From Pegoplata infirma (taxonomy: Eukaryota; Arthropoda; Insecta; Diptera; Anthomyiidae): 64,000 nt of DNA. The notes beneath the pieces are model-generated. The model did no database searches and was not told where the DNA came from. It was given only the letters and a program-made list of their open reading frames with translations. The stretch spans positions 175,617,896-175,681,895 of the forward strand of contig OY992540.1 of NCBI GenBank assembly GCA_963921195.1, read 5' to 3'. A program made the translations under genes and the position numbers. Below are positions 1 through 10,894 of this stretch, in pieces; the first letter of the stretch is position 1; every line of letters starts with the position of its first letter.

Positions 1-513
1 GATAAAGCCCCAGAATAAGAGTCATTTAAAAACACAGATTGAGAACGATTATCAAGGTACGATTTAATTAATGATACCGATGTGTCACAGAACGAGAATT
101 GATAAAACAGCTTTGAACAAAGTAATGAACAGAATCAAAAGCTTTCGAGTGATCTAGCAGAACCAAAAGTGTTAAATTTCCACCATCAATAGAACAACGA
201 ATATCTTCAGTAACGTCAATTAAAGCTGTGATGCAACTGTGTTTCTGGCGAAATCCGGATTGCTTACTGGTGAGCAGATTATATTGTGCTAAGTGGTCAC
301 TTATCTGTGTATGTATTATTTTCTCAAAAACTTTTGACAGAAATGGTAAAATTGCTATCGGTCTAAACTCAGAATTAGACTTTGAAACTGGTATTATTTT
401 TGCATGTTTCCAGTTAGTTGGGAAGACACTAGTCAAAAGGATGGTGTTAAATAAATGAGTGATGTATGGTAACAGCTGAGGAAGTAGGATTTTAAGAAAT
501 TTAGGGTTGATGT
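1..513 (-). pseudogene. LINE ORF2, N-terminal reverse transcriptase
   Basis: The segment begins 'DNINPKFLKILL' and shows RT blocks in order: 'FPTNWKHAKIIPV', 'FRPIAILPFLSKVFEK', 'QSGFRQKHSCITAL' and 'DHSKAFDSV'. After 'FDSV' the frame slips at about 110-130. In another frame the expected continuation ('LIKSYLDNRSQSVFL') is readable down to base 1, so the element continues off the window with a frameshift. The YxDD box lies outside. Confidence 0.75.
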
Positions 514-521
514 TATCATAA

Positions 522-1315
522 TAGTGTTTATAAAAAACCGACATTTTGGAAAACCGGTTTCTCGGTTAACCGAAAATCAGCTTTTTCGGTTAACCGGTTT
601 TCTCGGTTAAACCGGAATGAAAAAACCGGTTAACCGGTTTTTTTTTTCTTTAACTGGCAAACCCAAAAAATACTTTAAAATAGCCAAATTTTATTAAATA
701 CAAAACATATTTGTTTCTTTCAGCAAAGTTGGCAACTGATACCTTTTCAAAATAGCGGTATTTAAATACGGTGCTTTTATTTTCCCATATTCTCCGGGGC
801 TATAATTTAACTTTTATTGGTTTTATTTAAAAATACATCACTTCGTTGTAAATTGCAGTACCGTATTTTATTTCGATGTTCTTTTATTGGCATTCTCTCC
901 ATTAACAGGAATTTTACTATCTGGTTAACAGTCACTTATAAAGTTTTCAATGAAAGTGCCCAAAACTTGCTTACAACAATGTGAATTTTTAATATTTACC
1001 AGATTCGGAATAAAATCCCTAATTGGAAAATTGTTTCTTGTAGATAAAAAATATTTTAGACTTTCTTTCTCATGGATTTTCAAGGTTTTTTTTAACGAAA
1101 TTTTGAAAATGTCATAAAAAATAAGTAAAAACCCTTAAAAATTGCAAAAATAATCCGTTTTGCATGTATTTAAAGAAACCGGTTAACCAACAGAAAAAAA
1201 CCGGTTTTCGGTGCACCGGAAATTTTCAATTCCGGTTAACCGGTTTGCAAAAAAACCGAAATTTTGGGAAAAAACCGGTTTTTCGGTTAACCGATTAACC
1301 GGTTTATAAACACTA
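522..1315. mobile_element. hAT-type non-autonomous element (794 bp)
   Basis: Terminal inverted repeats begin TAGTGTTTATAAA and the element is flanked by a perfect 8-bp duplication TATCATAA (514-521 and 1316-1323), the hAT signature. Both ends carry dense copies of an ACCGGTTAACCGG-like palindrome in about 100 bp (522-640 and 1175-1305), probably transposase-binding repeats. The middle (650-1140) is AT-rich with no coding capacity. Excising it with one duplication restores the LINE RT frame. Confidence 0.9.
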
Positions 1316-1323
1316 TATCATAA

Positions 1324-1664
1324 CCAATAGCATTAGACTTAATAGAAATAATACCTTGTAAAACCTCATATTCATTTACACAGCAATATTCAAAAATGTC
1401 ACGACGGTTATTGTTATTATCGAAATTATAGTTGTGCTGTCCAAGAGCAGGGATAGGTATTCTTGTAAAAACATCATTGAGTTCATCAGCACTATATTTG
1501 CAGATAATGTTATTATTTTTGGTTTTCCCAATACCAATTTCACGTATGGTTTTCCATTTACTTTTTCCATCAATTGCATTACTGAAACGTTTAGCATAAT
1601 ATTCGGATTTAGCCTTTCTAATTTGACGATTTACTTCCATTCTACATTTACAAAATTCGGAACA
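1324..1664 (-). pseudogene. LINE ORF2, linker between endonuclease and RT
   Basis: A basic region (around 'NRQIRKAKSEYYAKRF') typical of the segment between endonuclease and reverse transcriptase in CR1/Jockey-type LINEs, leading into 'SIKSNAIGYD', the start of RT. The reading frame is interrupted at 1323/1316 by the hAT element and resumes at 513. Reading enters from 3285 across the other insertion. Confidence 0.75.
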
Positions 1665-1671
1665 AGTCTAG

Positions 1672-3280
1672 TTGGCAGACATTGCTCCTTTTTTTTTTTT
1701 TTTTTTTTCGGAAATAGGGATGAAATAGGTGAGTCCAAAAAAAAAAAAAACTTTTGTCGGAGGCCCATGGTTTCCGAGTTATGGGCCTCCAAAGATTGGA
1801 GCTATAATTGGAAATATCTTATGAAATAATGGTCCGATCTGGTAATTGGTTTCATTCGAACGCTTATTAAAATACCTTTAATATGGCATTTAAAACAATT
1901 GGATCCATTAACCCATTGGGGAGCAACAGCTAATTTTAGATTTTTAAACTGGACTTTTTGCAGTAAAATAATTTTATTTCAAAATTATGCCTTATTAACC
2001 CATATATTTGTGGAACTAGGATTAAAGCTTAGATATTAAGCTTTAATTTGACATTTTGTTCGACCCATTAACCCTTATAGAACCGGAGATATCAAATGTT
2101 GAACATTGATAATTTATTTATTTTTTTGAATATTATTTTGATATAAGTGTTGAAAAAGTTCCATTTTTAAAAATCGCTCATGTTGCTTAAAAAACAGCTT
2201 GTTTTCATATCTAAGCGTTCATATTTTGTGAAAAGTTTACCTCATTAAGCTGAAATTTGTTGGAAATTCGGCAACTCTATTAATTTGTTTCACTTATTGC
2301 CGTTTTTTACAAGTATATTAAGCGAATTCTGGAAATTTGCTGGCCAATTATATGATCCCATGAATCCGTGCACCGAATGTGATACTATTCGAGTATTAGC
2401 CGAAGAAGATCAATTGGAACTAGACTCTGGTGATGAGAATTTATTAGACTCTTCCCTATCATCTTCAACAAGCCAAGAAAGTGAAGATCATATTGAAGAA
2501 GATATAATTTTAATAGATCTTCTTATATAGTATTAAAACTGTTTCTAAAACATTATAGGAAATAATGTTTTGAAAAAATAATACTATTATTTGGAAAAAA
2601 AATCGCGCGAGCTTGCGAGCGCGGCGAAAATCAGCCATATCTGGAAAGAAAAAAAAAAAAAAAAATCGCGCGATTTTTTTTTTTTTTTCTTTCCAGATAT
2701 GGCTGATTTTCGCCTTTTTTGGATTTTGAAAATATGGCACTATTTTTTAAGAAATCTTTCCGATTTTCTACTTGTAAATATATAGTATAAGGTTATTAAA
2801 CGCGAAAAAATGAAGTACAAATAAAAAAAATAAATTTTATCAATGTTCAACATTTGATATCTCCGGTTCTATAAGGGTTAATGGATCGAACTTAATGTCA
2901 AATTAAAGCTTAATATCTAAGCTTTAATCCTAGTTCCATAAATATATAGGTTAATAAGGCATAATATTGAAATAAAATTATTTTACTGCAAAATGGCCAC
3001 ATAAAAAATCTAAAATTTGGTGTTGCACCCCAATGGGTTAATGGATCCAATTTTTGTAAATGTCATATGAAAGGTATTTCAATAAGCTTTCGAATGAAAC
3101 CAATCTCGACCAGATCGGACCATTACTTCAGAAGATATATCCAATTATAGTTCCAAACTTTGGAGGCCCATAACTCGGGAACCATGGGGCGCCGACAATT
3201 TTTTTTTTTTTTTTGGACTCAACATTAAAAGATCTATCTGCAGTATTTTTTTTTTTTTGGATCAGAGCAATGTCTGCCAA
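1672..3280. mobile_element. Fold-back DNA element with about 450-bp inverted arms
   Basis: The ends are TTGGCAGACATTGCTC and its complement, flanked by CTAG at 1668-1671 and 3281-3284. The arms at about 1672-2125 and 2840-3280 are imperfect complements: both contain the 'GGAGGCCCA' block, the 'ATTAACCCATTGGGG' block and 'GATATCAAATGTTGAAC'. A second small hairpin around 2590-2720 (AAATCAGCCATATCTGGAAAG and its complement) forms the centre. CTAG is palindromic, so the duplication length is 4 bp at most by direct reading; the LINE frame on either side agrees with 4 bp. Superfamily not recognised. Confidence 0.75.
2285..2530 (+). CDS. Small acidic ORF inside the fold-back element
   Basis: 81 codons. 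The second half is strongly acidic and serine-rich, roughly 'EEDQLELDSGDENLLD' then a Ser run and 'EDHIEEDIIL'. Some DNA transposases (for example piggyBac relatives) start with acidic tails like this, so it could be the 5' remnant of a transposase exon. No catalytic domain follows, and TTAA ends are absent, so I do not assign a family. It may be a chance frame. Confidence 0.2.
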   Translation: MFHLLPFFTSILSEFWKFAGQLYDPMNPCTECDTIRVLAEEDQLELDSGDENLLDSSLSSSTSQESEDHIEEDIILIDLLI

Positions 3281-4375
3281 CTAGACTTTAGCCCAAAATT
3301 CTTCTTTGAGCTCAGGTGTCTTAAATCGCTTCCAGCGCGAGTAAGCTCTATCTCTATTTTCAATTAAAAGTTTAATAGACACAGTAAACCAAGGTCTAGT
3401 AGTTTTCCTTATTATTCTTGTTTTTATGGGGACAACAAGATCATATATATGACGAAGATTTGTTTCCAAAAAGCACAGCTGGTCATTAACAGACACCATG
3501 TAAAAAATAGAATCCCAGTCAATATTATAAAAGATTTCAGACAAAGATTGATAATTGATATTTTTAAAATCACGATATGAAAAAGTTTTGACTTTATGTG
3601 TTAAATGAAAGTCATATGTTAAAAAAATTAAATCATGCCTAGAAAAGCATGATGCCGACAGTTGATCATATAAAAGCACTTTGGACACATCATTAACAAA
3701 GAAAAGATCAATTAGAGTATTCGCAGTGTTTGTGAAATGAGTAGGCAGGTTACAATTAACAGATGAAAGACCAATTTGTAACATTGAATCAGACAGATCA
3801 GTAGTTTCTAATAAATCTGAATTGAAATCACCAGCAATTATTAAATCAGTACAAGAAGTTGTTAATTGCTCAAGCATTTCCAAGAAAGAGGAGTAATCTA
3901 CACGTTTGTTATACCGATATACACAACCAACCATTAACTTCTTCCCTTCGGTTAATATATTTACAAATATGTACTCAATTTCTTCACCATCACCAAATTG
4001 ACATACAAGGTTTGATTTAATTGTGTCCTTAATATATATTGCCACACCACCAGCACAAGTTTTTTTAGTACGATGTTTACGATCCGCTCTATAAAGTCTG
4101 TAGCCATTAAGATTTACTATGCTATCAGGAGTTCCTTTTTTAAGCCAAGTCTCGGAAACACAAATAACATCCATTGAAGAATTTTCAAAAACTAGTCTAA
4201 ATTCGTCAATTTTATTGTTTAGACTTTGTGCGTTAACATGACATATTTTGACACCTTCAATTTGGTTGGCTAAGATACGAACCATGTTAATGATACCATC
4301 ATTGGAACTGACAGTTAAATTATCCAAATTTGGAGACATCATAAACGAATAAATAAAACGCAAAACTAACAGCAA
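3281..4375 (-). pseudogene. LINE ORF2, endonuclease part (5' segment)
   Basis: 364-residue frame holding an apurinic-type (APE) endonuclease. The catalytic pattern is visible in order: Asn in 'HVNAQSL', Glu in 'VSETWL', 'GDFNSDL', Asp in 'TLIDLFF' and the closing 'FSRHDLIFL'. The start is probably one of the Met codons near 4335-4375. The frame ends at 3281 only because a fold-back element sits there; the first bases of that codon block belong to the CTAG target duplication. The protein resumes at 1664 in the same frame, with a TAG codon at the joint. Confidence 0.8.
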
Positions 4376-4557
4376 CGTAAAATATATAAGTATTTGAACG
4401 CTTGCAAAATATTGGTAAGTTTGTTAAAACGTGAAAAAAATAAAAAATCGTGAAAAAAATAAATTTTAAACAGTAATTAATGTATACAATAATAAAAATC
4501 AATAAAATAATGACAACGAATGATGTTATGAGGAGAACAATGTACAGTTGAAACATC

Positions 4558-5439
4558 CTATTCATGAAAAAGCTGGTTCATTTGCTCCAGAAATTCAATA
4601 AGCACAGGTTCATCAGACGATAATTTTTTAACGTACACCAAACCACGTAAAGTATAAGTACTTTGGATTTTACGTTCTTTTTTCAGTTTAAGCGCCTGCC
4701 TAAATATGTTGTAATTGTAGGGTGTTAGATTTTCATTGATGTATATAGGCTCATCACTATCAAAACCTGCATTTCTTAGCTTTAGAGTAACAGGCAAGTT
4801 TTCATTTTTGTTGTCCCGTCGATATTTTGCAATGGCCCTTAGCATATAGTTTTTTTTATCATAGGGAGAAAATAATTTAATGACAATGACTTCATCATTT
4901 GGAGTATATGGTTTGTTATCTTTATATATTTTATTAAGTCGATACATATTATCAACCTGAGGCGTAGGAACTTTTAAAAATTTACAAATATTTTGGAAGA
5001 TTTCAAAAAGATTTTCATTATCATAATAGGGTACACCCCTGATTCGAATACTGCTGGCTACAACAGAATTTTCGCTTTTTAGTAGTTTTCTCTTCAAATC
5101 AATAATATCATCTTTCATTTTCACGGTATCAACACTATTCATTTCGAGCTTGTTTACTCTTTCAGTTAAAACATTTAAATCTTCTTGTATAGAATCAATT
5201 CTATTATTCAACTCGGATAGAATTTTTTCTTCGCTTTTCTTTATTAAATCTGCAATATGGTCAAAATGTTTTACTTCACTATCGATTATTGCATTCTTTA
5301 TAACTTCTGCTGTTATGCATTCACTTTCTCTTATCAATTCTCTTATAAAGATTTTATCAACGTTTGCAAGTCGTGGTATTACACAGCTACCTTCAGGAAC
5401 AAACTCGTCTCTTGGTCTCTTACTAGTTGTTCTTGGCAT
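4558..5439 (-). CDS. LINE ORF1 protein (coiled coil, FP-like nucleic-acid-binding domain)
   Basis: Open frame of 293 residues. The N-terminus is basic (MPRTTSKRPRDE). Residues about 55-115 look like a coiled coil, with heptad-spaced I/L and charged residues; this is the usual trimerisation region of LINE ORF1 proteins. From about 120 onward it matches the general pattern of CR1-type ORF1 proteins with a baculovirus FP-like domain: an 'IRIRGVPYY' strand, then a basic 'LKLRNAGF' stretch and an 'INENLTPYN' motif. Expected role: RNA chaperone packaging the LINE transcript. It is intact here, unlike ORF2. Stop at 4558; ORF2 starts about 200 bp downstream. Confidence 0.8.
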   Translation of the reverse strand: MPRTTSKRPRDEFVPEGSCVIPRLANVDKIFIRELIRESECITAEVIKNAIIDSEVKHFDHIADLIKKSEEKILSELNNRIDSIQEDLNVLTERVNKLEMNSVDTVKMKDDIIDLKRKLLKSENSVVASSIRIRGVPYYDNENLFEIFQNICKFLKVPTPQVDNMYRLNKIYKDNKPYTPNDEVIVIKLFSPYDKKNYMLRAIAKYRRDNKNENLPVTLKLRNAGFDSDEPIYINENLTPYNYNIFRQALKLKKERKIQSTYTLRGLVYVKKLSSDEPVLIEFLEQMNQLFHE

Positions 5440-5560
5440 TTTAGTGTGTGTATGTGTGCATTAAAACTTTGTTCTGTATTCTTGTTTTTTTTTTTTTGCG
5501 GGTTTTTAATATTTAGTTTTTCTAAGAGTTATTGTTGGTTTGTTTAGTTTCTTTCTTTAG

Positions 5561-5873
5561 ATTTACGCCACAAAAAATTCGCACAAAAATAGTTGTTGTT
5601 GCTGCTATTCAATTTTTATTTTAGCATTTATTTTCTTATTAAAAGTTTATATTGTTTAAAAATCAGCGTTTGGTTAACAAAACATATATTTATAATAAAA
5701 AAAAATTAATTAACTCGTGTTGTAATTTATAAAATGTTTAAAAAAAAAAAAAAACTTTAATTTATATTTAATTGAATCGATTTTCTATATTTAATCAGAG
5801 CTTAAATAAAACACAACCGCTCTTGTTGAGATAATTATCTTGTTTAAAAACGGAAAATATGCTCTAAAAACAA
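5561..5873. other. AT-rich spacer, no gene seen
   Basis: Between the LINE 5' region and the next TIR element: A/T runs, no coding sequence. Near its right end (about 5855-5870) is one unit of an 'AAAATATGCTCTAAAA' motif that recurs at 8151-8170 and as an array at 14950-15090. Confidence 0.5.
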
Positions 5874-6695
5874 TAGCGGTATTCGCTCTTGATAGCATTT
5901 TTGCAAGGGTAGTATAAATGCTATGATTTTATGCTACAAAGCGTGAGCATATTTTTTTTTGTTTTTATTGTGAGTTTTCAAACAGCTGTTGTTATTATAT
6001 TCTGCTGTTGTCAAAATAGCTATTTTGTATCGTAAATCGATTTTCCAGCGATTTTTTTAGTAGGATTTAGCGACTTTCTGTTGGAGGAATAGTTGGCATC
6101 AGTGATGCGCTCAAGAAGAAGATGAAATAGTTTAATTTTTTCATTTGTGTTGTTCTAATTTTTGGTTCTTTTTTGTAATAATTCGTTCTAAAAATCTATT
6201 GTTATTTTTTTTTTACACAAATTATGAAAGTTTGTTAATTTTTCTTATTGTTTTCCGGAAAAACTAAAAGATCTTAAGTATTGTAAGCTTGAAAGGTTTG
6301 AAAGGCCAGAATATGCTATGGGTTTTTGTCTTGCATATACACTCATGATCATAATAATAGGTACACCACCTGAACTATTTTTGAAATGCCAATAACTTTC
6401 AAATTAAGATATTTTTTAATGAGCAAATGTGTTGTTGTTTTTAGTATTCGATGCGGCAAAGATATTATATATCAAAGCATGGCAAGTCCATCTTTATTTA
6501 TTGTTTGCCAGTTAACGGTTTATAAAAAGTGCTTCCAGCAGGTGATCATAATAATAGGTACACTCGAAATTTTTCCTATTTTTTTCAATTTAAAGGTCAT
6601 ATTTTGCAATTATTTATATCGATTCAAATAATTTGGTAAAAATACTTGAAAAATACAATTAACTATCCAATAATAAGTGTCCATTTTGTTAGAAA

Positions 6696-6992
6696 ATGAC
6701 TAGAAAAAAGCACTGTTCTTCTGATGAACGGACCATAGCTAAAAACTTGAAAAGATCTGGAAAATCTATATCAAAATGCTTGGGCCGGTCCATGAACTTC
6801 GTTCAAAATACCTTAAAAATGAAAAAAAATTTAGAAACACGTGTTAGATCATATAAAACATCCACAACCACTGGTTGCCATATCGTTTCGTTTTTAAAAA
6901 AAGGACCCATCCAAGTTCTACAAAGCTATTTCAGCCGAAATTTCAAGCGTAATAAGCGCGCCAACTGTTTACCCAAGTCTACAGCAGGCTAA
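6696..6992 (+). pseudogene. Tc1-type transposase, N-terminal fragment (left arm)
   Basis: The frame starts MTRKKHCSSDERTIAKNLKR and reads into 'SGKSISKCLGRSMNFVQNTL', the usual helix-turn-helix DNA-binding N-terminus of Tc1 transposases. A homeodomain-like second half follows in broken form. It ends at 6992 by stop codon; the DD34E catalytic core is missing. Confidence 0.75.
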
Positions 6993-7363
6993 TTTATTCA
7001 GCCAAATAGCGAGAAGAGTCGTACTGATGAATCAGAAGAATATGAGATGGGGTTAAATATAGGCAAGGTATACTTGTTCGGGCGGTTCTTTTTTTAGAAC
7101 ATATTAAGCCTTTATTGTTCATTTTAAGAGGTCATTCCAGGGGTCACTTTAGTCCTATTTTAAAATACTCTTATATAGGTCTTCTAAAACGTGCATTTAA
7201 CGGGTTAAAGTGTTCTACGAATATATTTTGCTTCCAATTTCAGTAGGGGAAACATCGCCTTCAATTCTGCTCTAGAGCAAGTATTCCTTGTCTATATTTA
7301 ACCCTATCTAAGTAATATTCTTCTTACACATCAGAAGGACTCTTCGTGCTATTTGGCTGGGTA

Positions 7364-7661
7364 ATTTAACCTACTGGAGACGTCGGTGAACAGTTGGTGC
7401 GCCTTTTACGCTTGTGATTTCGGCAAAAACAGCTTTTGAGGAATTGGATGGGTCCTTTTTTGAAATAGAAATGATATGGCGATCAGCAACCGGGGATCAT
7501 TTATATGATCTAACACGTGTTTCTAAATTTTTTTCCATTTTTAAGGTATTTTGAACGAAGTTCATGGACCGGCCCAAGCATTTTGATATAGATTTTCCAG
7601 ATTTTTTTAAGATTTTAGCTATGGTCCGTTCATCAGAAGAACAGTGCTTTTCTCTAGTCAT
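7364..7661 (-). pseudogene. Tc1-type transposase, N-terminal fragment (right arm)
   Basis: Mirror copy of the left-arm gene start: the minus strand from 7661 encodes the same helix-turn-helix region with substitutions and frame breaks. Its divergence from the left arm shows that the inversion is not a very recent copy. Confidence 0.65.
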
Positions 7662-8397
7662 TTTCTAACAAAATGGACACTTATTATTGGATAATTAATT
7701 GTATTTTTTCAAGTATTTTTACCAAATTATTTGAATCGATATAAATAATTGCAAAATATGACCTTTAAATTGAAAAAAATAGGAAAAATTTCGAGTGTAC
7801 CTATTATTATGATCACCTGCTGGAAGCACTTTTTATAAACCGTTAACTGGCAAACAATAAATAAAGATGGACTTGCCATGCTTTGATATATAATATCTTT
7901 GCCGCATCGAATACTAAAAAAAAACACATTTGCTCATTAAAAACTATCTTAATTTGACAGTTATTGGCACTTCAAAAATAGTTCAGGTGGTGTACCTATT
8001 ATTATGATCATGAGTGTAAATGAAAGTCTTGTATATTTTTATTTCATGTATTTTGTTGTTGTGATCTTGCATACTCTTGTATTTATACAATATCTGCAAG
8101 CTTGAAAGGTCTGCAAGGGTAGTTTGCTACCAAGAGCGAATACCGCTAATAAAAATATGCTCTTAAAAAACATAATGCCCTATTTTTTGAGGTGTTTTTT
8201 TACAATTTTTTAGAGAATAGACCCAAAAAATACCGTTATGTAGGGTAGTTAGAGGGTTAATTTTTTTTAACTTCATTTTTTATTTGTAATATAAATAACA
8301 ATTTAAAAAATTAGCCTAAATCTGCGAAGCAACTGGGCTTATCTGCAGAAAAATTACTTTAATTAAATTCATTAAAAATATTGCATTCATTGCGATT

Positions 8398-8862
8398 CTA
8401 TAAAACAAGTTTTAACAAGTTTTTTTTTTTCTTATGTGGATTTGTAATATTAAGAATATTAGTTGGGATAGTGTTGAGTATAGTGGGCAGTGATACGTGT
8501 AATGTATTTTTCCCGTAATTGGTTTTAAATCGTCCTACTTTGTATCTTCCTTCTGCTCGACGTCTTGTGTTGTGTGTATGATCAATACGCTGCAGAAATC
8601 TTACGTCGTTGGAGAATTCGTTTACCATTGTTGTGTTGAATATTCCTTTAATGTTTAGGACATGTAGTTCTTTAGGAAGGTTGTTGTTGTTGTTATTTTT
8701 ATTTTTACGATTGTTGTTCGTGGTACTGTTTGAAGCAGGGTTTAAAAGCTTGGACATATCTTTTTTTCTTGTCTGATGGCTATTCCAAAAATATACCAAT
8801 CCATTTTTTTTATAACATTAAGCTAAATGAAAATAGCAAGATATTTTAGCAGCTTAAGTGTT
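8398..8862 (-). pseudogene. LINE C-terminal domain (3' piece)
   Basis: The frame has a short Asn run, then 'LPKELHVLNIKGIFNTTM', 'NEFSNDVRFLQRIDHTHNTR' and 'YGKNTLHVSLPTILNTIP', the typical tail of LINE ORF2 proteins in this group. The stop is near 8398; the 3' UTR continues to about 8250 and holds a 'TGCGAAGCAACTGGGCTTAT' stretch related to one at 31840. Confidence 0.75.
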
Positions 8863-9477
8863 TGTTTGGACAACGAATGGCTTTTTTTATTTTATGTATA
8901 TCCAAAAAAAGCAAAACAAAGTCTATTTTTTTTATGTCTAAATATATTTAGCTTGTGTGTTTATTCTGCTTTGGACGCTGCTTTTGGATTCTGCTTTTGG
9001 ACGCTACTTTTGGATGCTGCTGTTAGACAAATATTTAGATTATTTTATATAAAATGGAATGAAGAATAAATAACTCAACATCGAAAATCTTTTTTAATGA
9101 TTTGTATATTTTTAAGTGTAAATGAATTTGTTAATACAAATGTAATGAAATTTGTAAATATTATTAGAAGTTATGATTTGTTTTGTATTTAAATTAATAT
9201 AAAATTAAAGTTAATTAAGATAAAACAATTGTTGTTGTAAATTTAAGTATGTACAATTTTTTTTTGCGGTACGGGCGGGGGTGGTTTTACTAAACTGTAT
9301 AATATTTCGTTAAATGCTTTAAACATAATTGATGTTAAGAAAGGAAATTCACAGTTAAAATTGAAATAAATTTATGATGTACACCAAAACCTCAATATGC
9401 GGCCAATTGTTTTAATTAGAACACTGTGGTTCGTTCAAGTAAAACTGAAGTTATGCAAATATTGTATTTACGTTTTA

Positions 9478-9812
9478 AGCTGCCCATTCACTTGCAATAA
9501 AATTGCTCAACTTAAAAAAAATTATTTTACAATATTATTGTCGTTTTACCCTACACAGCAAATAAAATTGCTCAATACTTAAACCCAATATATTGTACAA
9601 GATATAAACATAAACATAACATAATAAAAGTTGTACAATATGGACAACACACTGATAAAATATATTGCAGTATTCTTGTTTGTACAATAAATATCAAAAG
9701 TGTTTTGATATTCTCCAATATATTGCACAACCGTAAATATTACATACACACAAGCGATATTATTGTACAATTTGAAAAGTTGAACAATAATATTGCAAGT
9801 GAATGGGCAGCT
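9478..9812. mobile_element. Harbinger-like MITE (335 bp, TTA target)
   Basis: The TIRs AGCTGCCCATTCACTTGCAA and complement are flanked by TTA (9475-9477, 9813-9815). The right arm of the host fold-back (12220-12260) gives the empty site, which confirms the boundaries. The interior repeats an ATTGTACAA-type palindrome several times. A 3-bp TTA duplication fits PIF/Harbinger; no transposase is present. Confidence 0.8.
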
Positions 9813-10894
9813 TTATTTTATTTAAAAATTTTATAAAAAAAAAAATAAATTTATATTGTGCTTTAAAGCGAATTTATGACATTTTGCTATCTAAAACATT
9901 TTTATATAACCAAATTTCTATAGATAAAATTTCTAAGAATCTCAGATTTTTTTCTAATAAAAAAATGCCCCATATTTCTTAGACACTTTTACAACAGAAA
10001 ATGTCTCAGATTCTACGGTATTTTTTTTTTTCTTTAGAGAAAGTATTATCAATTGATAAAATTTATTAATTAATTAATTAAAAAAATCAATTGATAAAAA
10101 GTAAAAGTGAGGAACAAACTTTGTTTAATATTTTTGTTACATACTAATGTTTATCAAAGAGTATTTAGCGCGTTTTTACCATTAAATTTAAAATGAAATC
10201 AATAATAAATTCACAGTTTTGCTCACAACTTTTGAACCACTGAAATTAGTTTTGTATTTACCGCTAGACAAAGAATTCTCAAAATTTCCGTGTTGTTTTT
10301 TATTTATTAATAGGGTTTTTTGCTATTTTAAAGAAAAATAGTGATTTTTTGTAAATAAATGATTTAAATGTGCGTTAAAATTTTTTTTTTTTTTTTTTTT
10401 CAATTTAAACCATAAAAGAAAAATATGACCCTAAAAATTGTGACTCAGTTATCGCAACTGAGTAAGTTTCTATTAGTTGTGTTAAGCGAGGTTGTACTAT
10501 ATATATAAATATAGTTGTTCCTTTTACTCCTACAATGGTAATGCATTACCAACTAGAAAATTATAAATATATATGACAAACCTCACCTGCATCCAAGCTG
10601 TCTTTCAATAGTTGGATTGTTTTCTACATACAGACAGACGTACATCGCGAGAACAACTTAAAATCCATCGAGGATCATAAATATATATGTATATATACTT
10701 TATGGGGTCCTAGACTGATATTTCAAGGTGTTAAAAACATAATATCAAACTTACATAATACAAAAAAATATTCCCGCTTATATGCGCCCTTCGTTATGAT
10801 ACATTAGTAGTTGTTCTTTAAAGATGGTTGGCTTTGTTAACATGAGTGCCGCATGATTCACGCGGGACCCACTATTCAAGTTATTTATTAAATA

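Larger units (their letters stand above)
1..5560 (-). mobile_element. CR1-like non-LTR retrotransposon, runs off left edge
   Basis: A two-ORF LINE read right to left: ORF1 at 4558-5439, then the ORF2 endonuclease (3285-4375), linker (1324-1664) and reverse transcriptase (1-513), which continues beyond base 1. Two later insertions split ORF2: a hAT miniature element at 522-1315 and a fold-back at 1672-3280. Removing each with one target-site copy brings the flanking protein pieces back into one frame, so they belong to one element. Assignment to the CR1/Jockey group rests on an ORF1 resembling baculovirus FP-like ORF1 proteins and on the RT block order; the exact clade is uncertain. The 5' end lies upstream of 5440 but is not defined by a target duplication. 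Confidence 0.85.
6340..8016. mobile_element. Palindromic Tc1/mariner derivative (1677 bp)
   Basis: It starts CACTCATGATCATAATAATA and ends with the complement, flanked by TA (6338-6339, 8017-8018). It is not a normal transposon: the left about 740 bp (6340-7080) and the right about 745 bp (7272-8016) are inverted copies of the same 5' half of a Tc1-type element, each with the start of the transposase gene, pointing at each other across a spacer of about 190 bp. The 3' half with the catalytic DDE domain is absent from both. It can only be mobilised in trans; a transcript would fold into a long hairpin. Confidence 0.85.
5874..8148. mobile_element. TIR element (about 0.6 kb) split by a palindromic Tc1 derivative
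   Basis: 24-bp terminal inverted repeats: TAGCGGTATTCGCTCTTG at 5874 and the complement ending at 8148, with one mismatch over 24 bp. Both outer flanks carry the 'AAAATATGCTCT' motif, so the element probably inserted into that repeat. The interior not explained by the Tc1 insertion has no coding sequence. Family unknown. Confidence 0.6.
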
